NCBI RefSeq assembly: GCF_000315915.1
Contig: NC_020188.1
Location: 1,381,501-1,445,500 of the forward strand
DNA length: 64,000 nucleotides
Origin: Henningerozyma blattae CBS 6284
Lineage: Eukaryota; Ascomycota; Saccharomycetes; Saccharomycetales; Saccharomycetaceae
Direction of reading: 5' to 3'
The first letter of the stretch is position 1. Every line of letters begins with the position of its first letter. Of this stretch, positions 1 to 10,408 are shown one piece after another. The position numbers and the translations under genes were made by a program. A model generated the notes under the pieces. It searched no databases. It was not told the DNA's origin and was given only the letters and a program-made list of their open reading frames with translations.

Positions 1-469
1 CAACAAGTTGAAGTCCAACAACAACAATTGCATAAGCAAAATCCAACTAGCCCGATACAGGCATCTCAACAACTACAACAAACATTAGATCCAAATTCTA
101 CGCAATTTAACCCAAATAGAAGAGCACCTAAACGGCCTATTACAATGCCTCAAGTAGCTATAAATAGAGGAACTCCTGCTACAAGCTTAAGTGCCAGACG
201 TGGCTTAAAATTACCACCTGGTGGGCTATCTCTAAAATCTCTCCATAAATCTCCAACAACATCTACTTCTGCATCTAATACAGTTCAAGAATTTGCACCA
301 TCTCCTTCGAATAAGAAATTACCAATAAATTCTTGTAACAAAAATAATACAACGGAAAATGGGAGGAGATCAAATCCAGGCTCTTTATTAAATGCAATAC
401 AATCTACATCTACATCTTCCAGTGTTGAACAACATGACACTCTTGGAACAGAACCCAGAAATTCAAACA

Positions 470-500
<31 letters not shown>

Positions 501-1566
501 TGGGCTTTTTGCCAATTTCTCAAAATATGTTGATATTAAATCTGGCTCATTAAATTTCGCAGGGAAATTATCATTATCTTCAAAAGGTATTGATTTTAGT
601 AATGGTTATAGTTCAAGAATCACTTTAGATGAATTAGAATTTTTAAGCGATTTAGGTCACGGAAATTATGGTAATGTCTCGAAAGTACTGCATAAACCAA
701 CTCAAGTAATAATGGCTATGAAAGAAGTTAGGTTGGAATTAGATGAAGCAAAATTTAGACAAATTTTAATGGAACTAGAAGTTTTACATAAGTGTCAATC
801 TCCTTATATCGTTGACTTTTATGGTGCATTTTTCATAGAAGGTGCTGTTTACATGTGTATGGAATATATGGATGGTAGTTCATTAGATAAAATTTATGAT
901 ATCACGCCAGAAATTGGTGGCATTGATGAACCCCAATTGGCATTCATTAGTAACGCAGTGATAAGAGGATTACGAGAATTGAAAGATGTTCATAATATTA
1001 TTCACAGAGATGTTAAACCAACCAATATTTTATGTTCAGCTACCCAAGGAACCGTTAAATTATGTGATTTTGGTGTTTCTGGAAATTTAGTTGCATCAAT
1101 GGCTAAGACGAACATCGGCTGCCAATCATACATGGCACCAGAACGTATTAAATCATTAAACCCAGACATGACAACATACTCTGTTCAATCTGACGTATGG
1201 TCATTAGGTTTAAGTATACTTGAAATGGCTTTAGGTAGATACCCATATCCTCCTGAAACATTTGATAATATTTTCTCTCAATTAAGTGCAATTGTTGATG
1301 GTCCTCCACCTACTTTACCCTTAGATAGATTCAGCAAAGATGCTTATGACTTCGTTGCAGTCTGTTTAAGAAAGAATCCTGAAAGAAGACCTACCTACTC
1401 TCAACTATTGGAACACCCATGGCTACTGAAATATAATAACGTTGATGTGGGAATGAGTCAATATATATCAGATCGGTTAGAAAAAAGAAAAAGACTTGTC
1501 CAAGAGACAGGCGGTAATGAACTTCCAAAAATCATTCCGGCTCTTCATATGGGGGGTCTCCCATAA
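1..1566 (+). CDS. PBS2: PBS2, MAP kinase kinase of the HOG osmostress pathway (5' truncated by window edge)
   Basis: MAPKK that phosphorylates Hog1 in the high-osmolarity pathway and also acts as a scaffold in the cytoplasm. The frame is open from base 1, so the gene starts outside the window; about 521 residues are visible, against roughly 670 for S. cerevisiae Pbs2. The visible N-terminal part is low complexity (Gln, Ser, Asn) with a Ser-Gly run at 470-505. The kinase domain starts near 620, with glycine loop GHGNYGNVSKV, the catalytic loop HRDVKPTNIL, DFG within CDFGVSG, and an activation loop SMAKTNIGCQSYMAPERI holding the Ser and Thr that MAPKKKs phosphorylate. The C-terminus ends in ALHMGGLP, as in Pbs2. 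The Sho1-binding proline motif would lie in the missing part. The next gene is TRK, matching the PBS2-TRK1 pair on S. cerevisiae chromosome X. Confidence 0.95.
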
Positions 1567-2662
1567 TGCACCCTTTTTCCTGAATATTATTCTTTAATCT
1601 TTTGATCTAAAATTTTTTCTTATTTAAATTCCATCTCCATATTTACAATCTCCAATTCAATTCCCATTTTCACCTTCGCTGACTTCCTATTTTTCCTGTT
1701 TTATTAATTGTTTTACAGAGCAAATATTTATTGAACAATCCGTAACATTATGTTATTTTCTTCTTTTCCATATTTTCATTTCAAATTTTACACTCGTGGG
1801 CATTCTTCCATTTTTTTTCCCCAAATAATTTATTATTATTACTATTATTATATTATTTCCTCCCACTTTAATTACAAATTTCCTCCACTTATATTTTATT
1901 TATTACATTTTCATCTGGATTTACTAATTGTGACATTACTTAATTTACTTTATTTTTCTACTATTTTTCTTCCTATATTTCTTTCGAATTTCTTTTCATT
2001 TTACTACATTCCTATTTCACATTATATAATATAGCAAAGAAAACAAGCACATGTAAGAATTTATCTACATAATAATTCAATATATAATATATCTACATCA
2101 TAATTCAATTTGAAAAATTTTTCAAACTTCAAAAATTGTTCTGGTATTCACTTTTCTGATCATTTGAATAGAATATTTAGCTCAAATTTTCAAGTAGTAC
2201 TTAAAGCTATAATTGTGAATTGACCACGAAAAAACCTTGCTATATTTACATATTTACATTTAGACATATTAACTAGATATTTCAATACCACTTACTACAC
2301 TCTATCATGAAGATTTATTTACTAGTATTTTTGAAGTCTTCAAGATTTAAGACATCTTTTTTTTTTAATGTCTTGCATTCTGCACTACGGTGCCTTTTTC
2401 GGACTTTTAAGCCAAATCAGGATGATCTGCAAAAATATTTTAAGGGTACACACGAAATGTAAATACAACATTTTTTTTTATTGAAAAATAGATATAAAGA
2501 TGTAGAGATTAACATGACAACTATGTACTTTATTTAAGAGTAGAATAAGAAATGTTTAAAATATTTGTATTCTCTTTTGAACTCTTAATAACGCATAACA
2601 AATAAATTTAATTAATATTTAAACATAATAGATAAAACAAATTCTATCATACATTTAAAAAA
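1567..2662. other. Intergenic space PBS2-TRK
   Basis: About 1.1 kb of AT-rich sequence. The first 450 bases are pyrimidine-rich on the plus strand and probably hold the PBS2 3' UTR and poly(A) signals. The rest should contain the TRK promoter. The 94-codon open frame at 1750-2034 is a product of the T/C-rich composition (mostly Phe, Tyr, Leu, Ile) and is not a credible gene. No tRNA or other RNA gene seen. Confidence 0.6.
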
Positions 2663-5590
2663 ATGTCAAATAATAACCGAAATCATTTATCAAGAACATA
2701 CTCTAATACTTCAACAATTGCCACTATTACTGTAAAGGCAGGGAAAACACTCGGAAGGAAAACTAGGGATATCATTAATAAAACATCTAAGAAGTGTTTT
2801 ATTTTGAAGAAATATTTATTCAAGAATTTTATAATGATCCATTACTTTTATATCATCACAAATACACTTATTGGTTCTATTCTAATATATCCTGTGGGAA
2901 ATATACGATATATTGATGCTTTATTCATGGCAGGCTCGTCTGCAACTCAAGGGGGCTTAAATACAGTAGATTTGAATATGTTAACTACTTACCAGCAAAT
3001 AATAATATATTTAATTTGCTTTTTCTGCTCATCAATATTTATTCATTCAATATTGGCTTCAGTTAGATTATATTGGTTCGAAAGACATTTTGATGGAATT
3101 GAAGATTACTCCAAACAAAATTTTAAGATGAGAAGAACAAGAAGCCTACTAGAGAAAGAATTATCAAAAACTCAGCAATATCAAAAAGCTACGAATAAAA
3201 ATCAGAATACTTTTCATGAAAATCTCTTTAGTGGAACATTTATTAATAGAGATTCTCCATTGATGTTATCTGCTACAACTTCACTTGAATATCAAGAAAG
3301 TCAGAGCACTTCGAACAGTATTTCTTATTCAGATTCAAATACAGAAAACAGTTACCTTGACAACATACTCTTTTACAAAGGTAAAAATAGCCAAAGAAAT
3401 GATATTAAAGATATTAAAACATATAAAAATATCAAAACGTTAAGAATTCTTCAAAAACTGAATATGTACAATAAAAGAAAGTTTTCAAGTTTAAAAAAAA
3501 TGAAGCTTCAACATTTCTCACCAAATAAGATAAAAAGTTATAATAAAAAATGTTTCCGAAATTTAAGTTTTCAAAAGAATAATTTTTATCTTGTAAAAAA
3601 TTATTTGACCTATATTTATTATCGAAGAAGTATAAGAAGAGATCTTGATTTGGTTTTGAATAATGAACAGGGATCTGTAAGTAGTCAATCCGATACAACT
3701 TTGTCAACCTTTCAAAGGGAACTGGCGGAAGATGAAACTATAATATTACCTTCACCTAACGAAATTAACCCAATTAATGCAGATATATCCACCCTTAAAA
3801 AAAATCCAACTACCATTAGGTTTGAAATTACTAAACCTCAAATGAAAGGAGCCTTAAAACAAGAAAAAAAAGCAAGCAATTCATATAAAAATGATGAGAA
3901 TATAACTGCCCTTCAAAGGTTTAAATCGTCATTTACAAATGAAAAATACCTGGGCACTAAAATCAATGTCTGGAAAGATGGACATACAGAACGTAGTTTT
4001 CTTACTTTATTAGAAAAAACTAATAAAAGAAGCAAACAACGAAGGAATAATGAACAAAGTTATGATGAACCTCTCAGTGGAAATCATAGTCTGTCATTCA
4101 ACACTGATTCAGAGGCATCATTTTCAGCGTCTTTAGATAATATATCAACTGTAATGACATATGATTTACCACCACTATCAGCAAGAACAATGAGTACAGG
4201 CTACCTATCATATGAGCCAAAACTGGATAGAAACTCAATTTTTATTGGTTTGACTAAAAGCCAAAGAGAGGAGTTGGGAGGTGTCGAATACAGAGCTTTA
4301 AAATTACTATGTAAGATTGTATTTTGTTATTATTTTGGTATTAATCTTTTGGCATTTGTATTTTTAATCCCATGGGCATATTCAGCGATGACCTACAAAA
4401 ATATTATTTTAGAATTTGGTAGCAGTCCAGGGTGGTGGGCAGCTTTCACTGGAATGAGTAGTTCAAATAATGTAGGACTAACATTAACACCTAATTCAAT
4501 GGCTTCCTTTAACACTGCACCATATCCGCTAATAGTAATTATGTGTTTTGTTATTCTAGGAAATACTGGATTTCCTATTTTTTTAAGGTTTATTATTTGG
4601 GGTGCATTAAAGATTACACCTGAATCTTCAAATAGAAAGGAAAGTTTAGGATATCTTTTAGATCATCCTCGTAGATGCTTCACATTACTGTTTCCTAAAG
4701 CAGTGACCTGGTGGTTATTATTTACATTATTTACATTGACAGTTTTTGATTGGCTATTATTTATTATCTTGGATTTGAATATTTCCACCTTAGATCCGCT
4801 ATCAAAAGGCTATAGAGTATTGGCAGGCCTTTTCCAAGGGATTGCAACGAGAACCCCAGGATTTGCGTTGGTTGATGTAAGCGTATTACATCCAACACTT
4901 CAAGTGACCTATTTATTGATGATGTATATATCTGTGTTTCCACTAGCAATTTCAATAAGGAGAACAAATGTTTATGAAGAACAATCATTGGGGATTTATG
5001 AAAATGAATCAACCTCTGTTATTGATAGAAGTTCTTCTTTCACATCAACCGAGTTAGAAACCCAACAATCGTTAACTTCATGCTCTTCTGGAGAGTGCTC
5101 AAATACTAAAAAATTATCAACTAAGTCATTCATTGGATCACATATTAGAAAGCAACTATCTTTCGACCTCTGGTTTCTATTTGTAGCCTTATTTATTGTA
5201 AGCATTTGTGAAGGTTCTAAAATTAGAGATATTGAAAGACCATCTTTCAATTTATTTTCAGTATTATTTGAATTGGTTAGCGCATATTGTACAGTTGGCA
5301 TGTCATTAGGGTATCCAGGCACCACACCTTCATTCACAGGTCAATTTTCTAAACTTTCTAAACTAGTAATTATTATACTTCTTATTAGAGGAAGACATAG
5401 AGGTTTGCCAAACTCAATTGATAGAGCTATTATTTTACCAAGCGAAAAGCTAGAACGTTTAGATATTATTGTAGAAGAGCAATCACAAAGACAAAAACAA
5501 TTGCCCAATTTAAATGATCCTGCTTCTGAATATGTAAATACCAAATATAAAGAAGTATTAAAAGTTCTGGAAAATTTAAAATTCTGGTAA
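2663..5590 (+). CDS. TRK1/TRK2: Trk-family high-affinity potassium transporter
   Basis: Plasma-membrane K+ uptake protein built from four membrane-pore-membrane repeats. Pore loops are visible as ATQGGLNTVD (about residue 95), SSSNNVGLTLTPNSM (about 610), ATRTPGFALVDVSVLHP (about 730) and AYCTVGMSLGYPGTTPSF (about 875), each with the filter glycine. Between the first and second repeats lies a hydrophilic loop of about 400 residues, rich in Ser, Lys and Asn, as in fungal Trk proteins. The segment SIRRTNVYEEQSLGIYE and the C-terminal GRHRGLPNSIDRAI are family hallmarks. At 975 residues it sits between S. cerevisiae Trk2 (889) and Trk1 (1235), so paralogue identity is left open. The ATG at 2663 follows an A-rich leader (aaaaaaATG). 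It lies downstream of PBS2, as TRK1 does. Confidence 0.95.
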   Translation: MSNNNRNHLSRTYSNTSTIATITVKAGKTLGRKTRDIINKTSKKCFILKKYLFKNFIMIHYFYIITNTLIGSILIYPVGNIRYIDALFMAGSSATQGGLNTVDLNMLTTYQQIIIYLICFFCSSIFIHSILASVRLYWFERHFDGIEDYSKQNFKMRRTRSLLEKELSKTQQYQKATNKNQNTFHENLFSGTFINRDSPLMLSATTSLEYQESQSTSNSISYSDSNTENSYLDNILFYKGKNSQRNDIKDIKTYKNIKTLRILQKLNMYNKRKFSSLKKMKLQHFSPNKIKSYNKKCFRNLSFQKNNFYLVKNYLTYIYYRRSIRRDLDLVLNNEQGSVSSQSDTTLSTFQRELAEDETIILPSPNEINPINADISTLKKNPTTIRFEITKPQMKGALKQEKKASNSYKNDENITALQRFKSSFTNEKYLGTKINVWKDGHTERSFLTLLEKTNKRSKQRRNNEQSYDEPLSGNHSLSFNTDSEASFSASLDNISTVMTYDLPPLSARTMSTGYLSYEPKLDRNSIFIGLTKSQREELGGVEYRALKLLCKIVFCYYFGINLLAFVFLIPWAYSAMTYKNIILEFGSSPGWWAAFTGMSSSNNVGLTLTPNSMASFNTAPYPLIVIMCFVILGNTGFPIFLRFIIWGALKITPESSNRKESLGYLLDHPRRCFTLLFPKAVTWWLLFTLFTLTVFDWLLFIILDLNISTLDPLSKGYRVLAGLFQGIATRTPGFALVDVSVLHPTLQVTYLLMMYISVFPLAISIRRTNVYEEQSLGIYENESTSVIDRSSSFTSTELETQQSLTSCSSGECSNTKKLSTKSFIGSHIRKQLSFDLWFLFVALFIVSICEGSKIRDIERPSFNLFSVLFELVSAYCTVGMSLGYPGTTPSFTGQFSKLSKLVIIILLIRGRHRGLPNSIDRAIILPSEKLERLDIIVEEQSQRQKQLPNLNDPASEYVNTKYKEVLKVLENLKFW

Positions 5591-5818
5591 CAAAAGAAAA
5601 TATTGTATATGCTTAAATAAGTTAACTAGTATATACAAGGAAACACTTTTAACGAATGAATTTCTATAATTTTAATTTAAAATATTTTAATATATAATAT
5701 ATTTCCAAATATAATAAGGTTAGTAATAAACACCCAAATTTATGTAATTCTATCGACAGTATATATTATTGTAAAAAAAGAGGAACGTTCTAATTTTAAA
5801 TTACTTATTCAAAAAAAG

Positions 5819-8071
5819 CTATTTTTGATCAATAATTACCTCTCCAGTTAATTGATTAGAATATAAGTGACCATAATTAAAGTTTGGAACACCGATAAAT
5901 AAAGTTCCTTCATCATTTACTAATAAACTTTTTCCAAAATTCGAATAACCAGAGGAATTATATTGAGGATTAATCATATGTAAATATCTCAGAGATCTCA
6001 TTATGATGGACCTAGAATGCTTCTCCTCTATTTCTTTTATTAAGTCAGCCATTGATATTTTCCAAATTGCACCTAGATTATCAAAAGAGCCAGGTGCTGA
6101 GATATAAATAACATTTGAGCTTTTACAATATTCAAATTGATTTCCAAATTCTACACTCATAGGAAAAGTTTCTGATAATGTAAAAAGTTTTAATTCTATT
6201 AAAAATTGTAGGGTAGGCCCATTTTCTTTATAAATGAAAACTTTATTAAGTAAATGCTGTGATACTGCAATATAAACTTGGCCATTATATTCCCATGATT
6301 TTATAACTTTGCCAAACATTCTATGGGTTTTTGAATTTTCAAGTTTAAATACGCGTGAAGAACCTTTTTTATTCAAATATATTTTTTGTTGCTTAATATA
6401 ATATTTGGGTAAAGAATCCTGTGATAACCCAGTTAGCTGATAGGCATATACAATTCCTAAATTTTGAATTGCAACGTATAAATACCTATCTGTTATAGCT
6501 ACTGCTGAACCAAAATGCTGATAAGGATATGAATAAGGTGATCCATTTAATGATATAGTATGTAAATCTGCTAAATTTAGATTTTTTTCCTTCTCATCTT
6601 TGCTTAGACCATTTTTTGCAATATATTCCATAAAACTGCTAGATGGTACAATGATCAGTTTTCCTGTTTCCTTATCACCATAATATTCAGATCTTAAAAC
6701 TAAATCTGGTATTCTATCATCATCTATATGACCTACTCCACCAATTTTTAATTGATGTACAAAAGGGCTATCATCAGTAATTGTAAGATGAACTCTACCA
6801 TTATTATAGAATGAAACTGAATTAGAACCTGGTTCTGATATTAGCAAAAAGGTTTTGGAATCCAACAAAATTTTGTCCAAATATTTCCCCTTCATCCCCA
6901 TAACAGGTTCCGTCTTTTTAATATTTAATATATGCTTAGATTTTATGCTATATAGGCTTTGAACTTGATCCCATGGTAAAAGGTAAACTTTCCCCGTTAA
7001 ATCCTGCAAAGGGGCACTGATAGCCAAATATGGCTTATTATCATTTTCAAAATCACCAAATGATAAACTTTCTCCAAAATTAGAAGGTTCTAAGTTATCA
7101 GGTGATATATGGATTCTATTATTTAAGGCAGTTGTAATATGAAATGAAGAAGCTTCATTATTATGAACCGTTGGCAAATTCTGGCAAAATTGTATCGTAT
7201 CGAGAAATTGCGAGTCTTCTATAAATTCAGTACGGAATAATAATTCAAATTGGGTTACACAATTTCTAATCATGGAAATAATATCCAATCCACCTCCCAT
7301 CCAATGATCTTGCAAAAAATTTCTTATCCTTGGGCAAGAATTATATGCTAATTTTAAGGGTAAATGGTTTTTGTTTGAAACAGTTAACATTTCACTTTTT
7401 GAGGCAACCAAACCTCGTTGAATTACACACATTTTTAATTCATTATATGTAATCTGTTTTCGGGAAAGTCCGTTCATATCTAATAATTCCATTATATCAT
7501 TCTCCTTTGGTAAAGACCAGTTTGTATTAGTATAATGATCCCAATTTTCTTGATCAATTTTACGAATAACACTATTCAATTCAACAAAATCTCCAAAAAA
7601 ATCCACAAAATTATGAGCTTTATCAATATTACCCTGAAATTCAAGTTCACTTAAAACTTTGATTAGGCCATGGTCTCTATAGTTATCCACTAAGGAATGC
7701 CACGACGTGTCAGAAATTTGATGTGTCAAGACACCGGTTAAAAAAGCTTGTAATTTTTTAGAATCCTGTGAACTTCGAACTTGTTCATTATACCCATATT
7801 TAGCTTTCCAAAGTTTTATCCCATTTAATAAAAAAGGCGGCCAATGGCTAGCTTCTGCAAAATCAGTCCATTGCTTATTGTTGTTACAGGAATAAAGAGC
7901 ATCTGGGAAAAAGGCACCTGCTTTATACCAAGGAGAGTATTCTTCAAAATACTTTGGAGTGGCTCTTGCTAAAAATGTTAGATGCGAAATAACTCCAGCA
8001 CAATCTGCTAAATTTGCCAGATATATAAGGTAGTATAATGGAAAGAGGAATATTTTTAATCGTTTAGACAT
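5819..8071 (-). CDS. Secreted GPI-PLD-like protein (zinc-dependent phospholipase C fold plus FG-GAP repeats), YJL132W orthologue
   Basis: 750 residues. The N-terminus is a signal peptide with a hydrophobic core (FLFPLYYLIYLANLADCAG). Next comes a zinc-dependent PLC-like domain resembling the N-terminal half of GPI-specific phospholipase D: FFPDALYSC, HWPPFL and GVLTHQISDTSWHSL supply the expected His and Asp metal ligands. The second half shows integrin-like FG-GAP beta-propeller repeats, for example NFGESLSFGDFENDNKPYLA, HFGSAVAITDRYLYVA and NFGKSLLVNDEGTLFIGVP. By family this could cleave GPI anchors or phospholipids outside the cytoplasm, but the S. cerevisiae orthologue YJL132W is, as I recall, uncharacterised. 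Position and strand next to MRS3 match YJL132W-MRS3. The zinc ligands look intact; activity is an inference. Confidence 0.85.
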   Translation of the reverse strand: MSKRLKIFLFPLYYLIYLANLADCAGVISHLTFLARATPKYFEEYSPWYKAGAFFPDALYSCNNNKQWTDFAEASHWPPFLLNGIKLWKAKYGYNEQVRSSQDSKKLQAFLTGVLTHQISDTSWHSLVDNYRDHGLIKVLSELEFQGNIDKAHNFVDFFGDFVELNSVIRKIDQENWDHYTNTNWSLPKENDIMELLDMNGLSRKQITYNELKMCVIQRGLVASKSEMLTVSNKNHLPLKLAYNSCPRIRNFLQDHWMGGGLDIISMIRNCVTQFELLFRTEFIEDSQFLDTIQFCQNLPTVHNNEASSFHITTALNNRIHISPDNLEPSNFGESLSFGDFENDNKPYLAISAPLQDLTGKVYLLPWDQVQSLYSIKSKHILNIKKTEPVMGMKGKYLDKILLDSKTFLLISEPGSNSVSFYNNGRVHLTITDDSPFVHQLKIGGVGHIDDDRIPDLVLRSEYYGDKETGKLIIVPSSSFMEYIAKNGLSKDEKEKNLNLADLHTISLNGSPYSYPYQHFGSAVAITDRYLYVAIQNLGIVYAYQLTGLSQDSLPKYYIKQQKIYLNKKGSSRVFKLENSKTHRMFGKVIKSWEYNGQVYIAVSQHLLNKVFIYKENGPTLQFLIELKLFTLSETFPMSVEFGNQFEYCKSSNVIYISAPGSFDNLGAIWKISMADLIKEIEEKHSRSIIMRSLRYLHMINPQYNSSGYSNFGKSLLVNDEGTLFIGVPNFNYGHLYSNQLTGEVIIDQK

Positions 8072-9421
8072 TTTGGGTTAGTATATAACTCAATATTCAG
8101 TATTTTAAAAAAAATAAACTACTGTGAGTTAATATTCTAATTTGATATTTTTATTCTGATAAAGATCTGAGTAAGCTTCATTTCATTAGGGTAAACTATT
8201 CATGGTCGTGGGTGCCTTAAATATTAGATTAACTTTACATTCTCGGGAATACTCCGAGATTATTTGCCAAGAAATAAATTAACTAATACTGTGATGTAAT
8301 AAAATTAATTAAAAGATTTAATAAAATTAATTATACTAACTGCTATATTTAATTGCAAAAATAAATAATAATTTTATTAATAAATAAATAAATAAAAAAA
8401 TAATAAATATAATGGCATACAAAAATAAGAGAATAAATAAATAAGGGATGAATATATGCCTAGAGGTTAAAGAGTGCTTGTATGGCAAATAATGATATTA
8501 TGAAAAAATAATTTATTTTTTATTATATTTTTTTTTAGCTTGGTGTAGAATATTTTGGAAGATATCTTAAATTCATATGGCATACTATTAAGGAATGAAA
8601 TAGGTAGATATCAAATGAAGCCCGGATAATATGTAGATGTAAGTATGTGAAAATTGGCTTGTTTAATTGAATTTAATACCTTTGAACTTTTTTTTATTAT
8701 GTGTATGAGTAAGTGTATTTTTTGAATATTAGTTTTTTTTCTTGTCATATGTTTGTTTAATACTTTTAAAATAAAAAAAAAGTTAAATCTATTAGAACAC
8801 AAATATTTACAGTTTGTAACAAATACACTTTCACGATTTCTATCAAAATTAAAAGAATTTAATATGACAAAACGAGAAAGAATATTATGAATGCTAATGC
8901 CATTAATGTCAAATAAAGGAGAATGCATAGAGTGTATGATAAAAAAAAAAGAAAAAAATAGAAATAAAAAATAATAATAAATAGAAGAAAAAGAGAAAAA
9001 AAATAAATAAAGGGTCTGACATCTAAAGCGTAACCAACAAGTTATGAGAATCCAACCTTTAAAAAAAGGTATATGGGGTTTGGTAATAGTGATTACTTGT
9101 TAAGCATATGATCAGTCAAAGAAATGTATTTTTCTTTTCTTGGGGGTGAAAATATTAATTGTCACATCCAGATGTAGCACCATGATGCAAGGAGAAGTAA
9201 ATCATGTTTTGCTAAAGAAAAATGCACTCTAAGCAAAATATATTGTCATACAAATGAATGAATTCAATTAGTGGAATTTTCTAATTTTAGAGAATGTTAT
9301 TTATGATAGTATTAAAACATGGTGACGTATATGTAAATAAATGCAACAATTGAGAGCACTTTAACCAATATTTCTTCTTCTCTTTTTAGTCGTTATTTTT
9401 TTTTCTTATATATATATATTT
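8072..9421. other. Intergenic space upstream of the GPI-PLD-like gene and downstream of MRS3/4
   Basis: About 1.35 kb, very AT-rich, with simple A/T runs and TAAA-type repeats near 8370-8400 and poly-A tracts at 8939-9010. The 105-codon minus frame at 8611-8928 is Phe/Asn/Ile/Lys-biased with no recognisable motif and is judged spurious. No RNA gene or conserved motif seen. Confidence 0.5.
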
Positions 9422-10408
9422 TCAAACTAATGATTCTTCTTCAGGTGTAGTACTGCCTCTCATTAAGAAATGCTTAGCACATTCATAAGCAGTCCAAGAA
9501 ATAGCTGTTGCAGGCATGTTTGCAATGACCCTTGGTTTCATCCCACGAACAAAGCCTTTCCAGCCTCTTACTGAGTAAATAGCTTTAGCAGCTTCGGTCA
9601 TTGTGCTTGCCTTTTTCAATTGGCCTGATCCAAGGGTTTCACTACCCCTTACTTGTAGAATGGTTTTAATACAATCCAATGGGGTAGTAATAGCCGCACA
9701 GGTTGCACCACTAATCCCACCACAAAGACAATGAATGAAAGGATTATAAGAGTTTGTTGGATTGAAAAACTTGGTAGTAGATTCATAAATGACGAAGTTG
9801 AATGCTGCAAATGGAATATCCATAGCGATTGTTGTTGGATAAGAATAATAAAATGCAGCTAACCCTTCATTTTGATATATAGTCTTTGTCATATTCCATA
9901 TCCTACCATTATAATTCAGTTGTAATCTTTGTTTGACAGTATCAAAGGGATTGAAAAGAAAATCAGATACAGTAGTAGCAGTTGCACCACATAATGCAAT
10001 TTTAAAGGGATGATACCCCGTATCATTCTCCTTAATTAATCTGCTCTTGCAAGCTTCGTAAGTAGCAAAATAAATCGCATGGGCTGGGCCAGCACCAACT
10101 AAGATGGCTTGAACACCTTTCCAAGGGGCTAAATACCCTTGGGTATGTATAATATTTTTTAATTGTGTGCTGATATTAGAAGACATCAATTTTAAGGGAC
10201 TCGAAGAGGATTGTATTCGAGTCTTTAATGAATCCACGGGAAACATCACCATATGTTCCATGATCCCAGCAAATGCACCTGCCATCAACTGAGATGACAG
10301 TGGTGCCGTGGATGGCATAGATTCATAGTCCTCCACTTCGACAGGAGAGTCTAATTCTGACATATGAGCCAAATAGTCTGTGGGATTTCCCTCTTTTGTA
10401 GTAGCCAT
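9422..10408 (-). CDS. MRS3/MRS4: Mitochondrial iron carrier (mitoferrin), Mrs3/Mrs4 family
   Basis: Inner-membrane solute carrier that brings ferrous iron into the matrix for haem and Fe-S cluster synthesis. The 328 residues hold the three tandem mitochondrial carrier repeats with signature motifs PVDSLKTRIQ (about 58), PFDTVKQRLQ (about 153) and PLDCIKTILQ (about 243). The second repeat is followed by the mitoferrin-like stretch GLAAFYYSYPTTIAMDIPF, and the third ends in GMKPRVIANMPATAISWTAYE. Length is close to S. cerevisiae Mrs3 (314) and Mrs4 (304), with a slightly longer acidic N-terminus. It sits between the YJL132W orthologue and LCB3, as MRS3 does. The sequence alone does not separate Mrs3 from Mrs4. 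Confidence 0.93.
   Translation of the reverse strand: MATTKEGNPTDYLAHMSELDSPVEVEDYESMPSTAPLSSQLMAGAFAGIMEHMVMFPVDSLKTRIQSSSSPLKLMSSNISTQLKNIIHTQGYLAPWKGVQAILVGAGPAHAIYFATYEACKSRLIKENDTGYHPFKIALCGATATTVSDFLFNPFDTVKQRLQLNYNGRIWNMTKTIYQNEGLAAFYYSYPTTIAMDIPFAAFNFVIYESTTKFFNPTNSYNPFIHCLCGGISGATCAAITTPLDCIKTILQVRGSETLGSGQLKKASTMTEAAKAIYSVRGWKGFVRGMKPRVIANMPATAISWTAYECAKHFLMRGSTTPEEESLV

Noticed and set aside
285..515. Minus-strand frame with Pro-Glu repeat
   Set aside because: Antisense shadow of the Ser-Gly repeat in PBS2.
1750..2034. 94-codon plus-strand frame after PBS2
   Set aside because: Almost only Phe, Tyr, Ile, Leu and Ser from pyrimidine-rich DNA; typical of 3' UTR composition.
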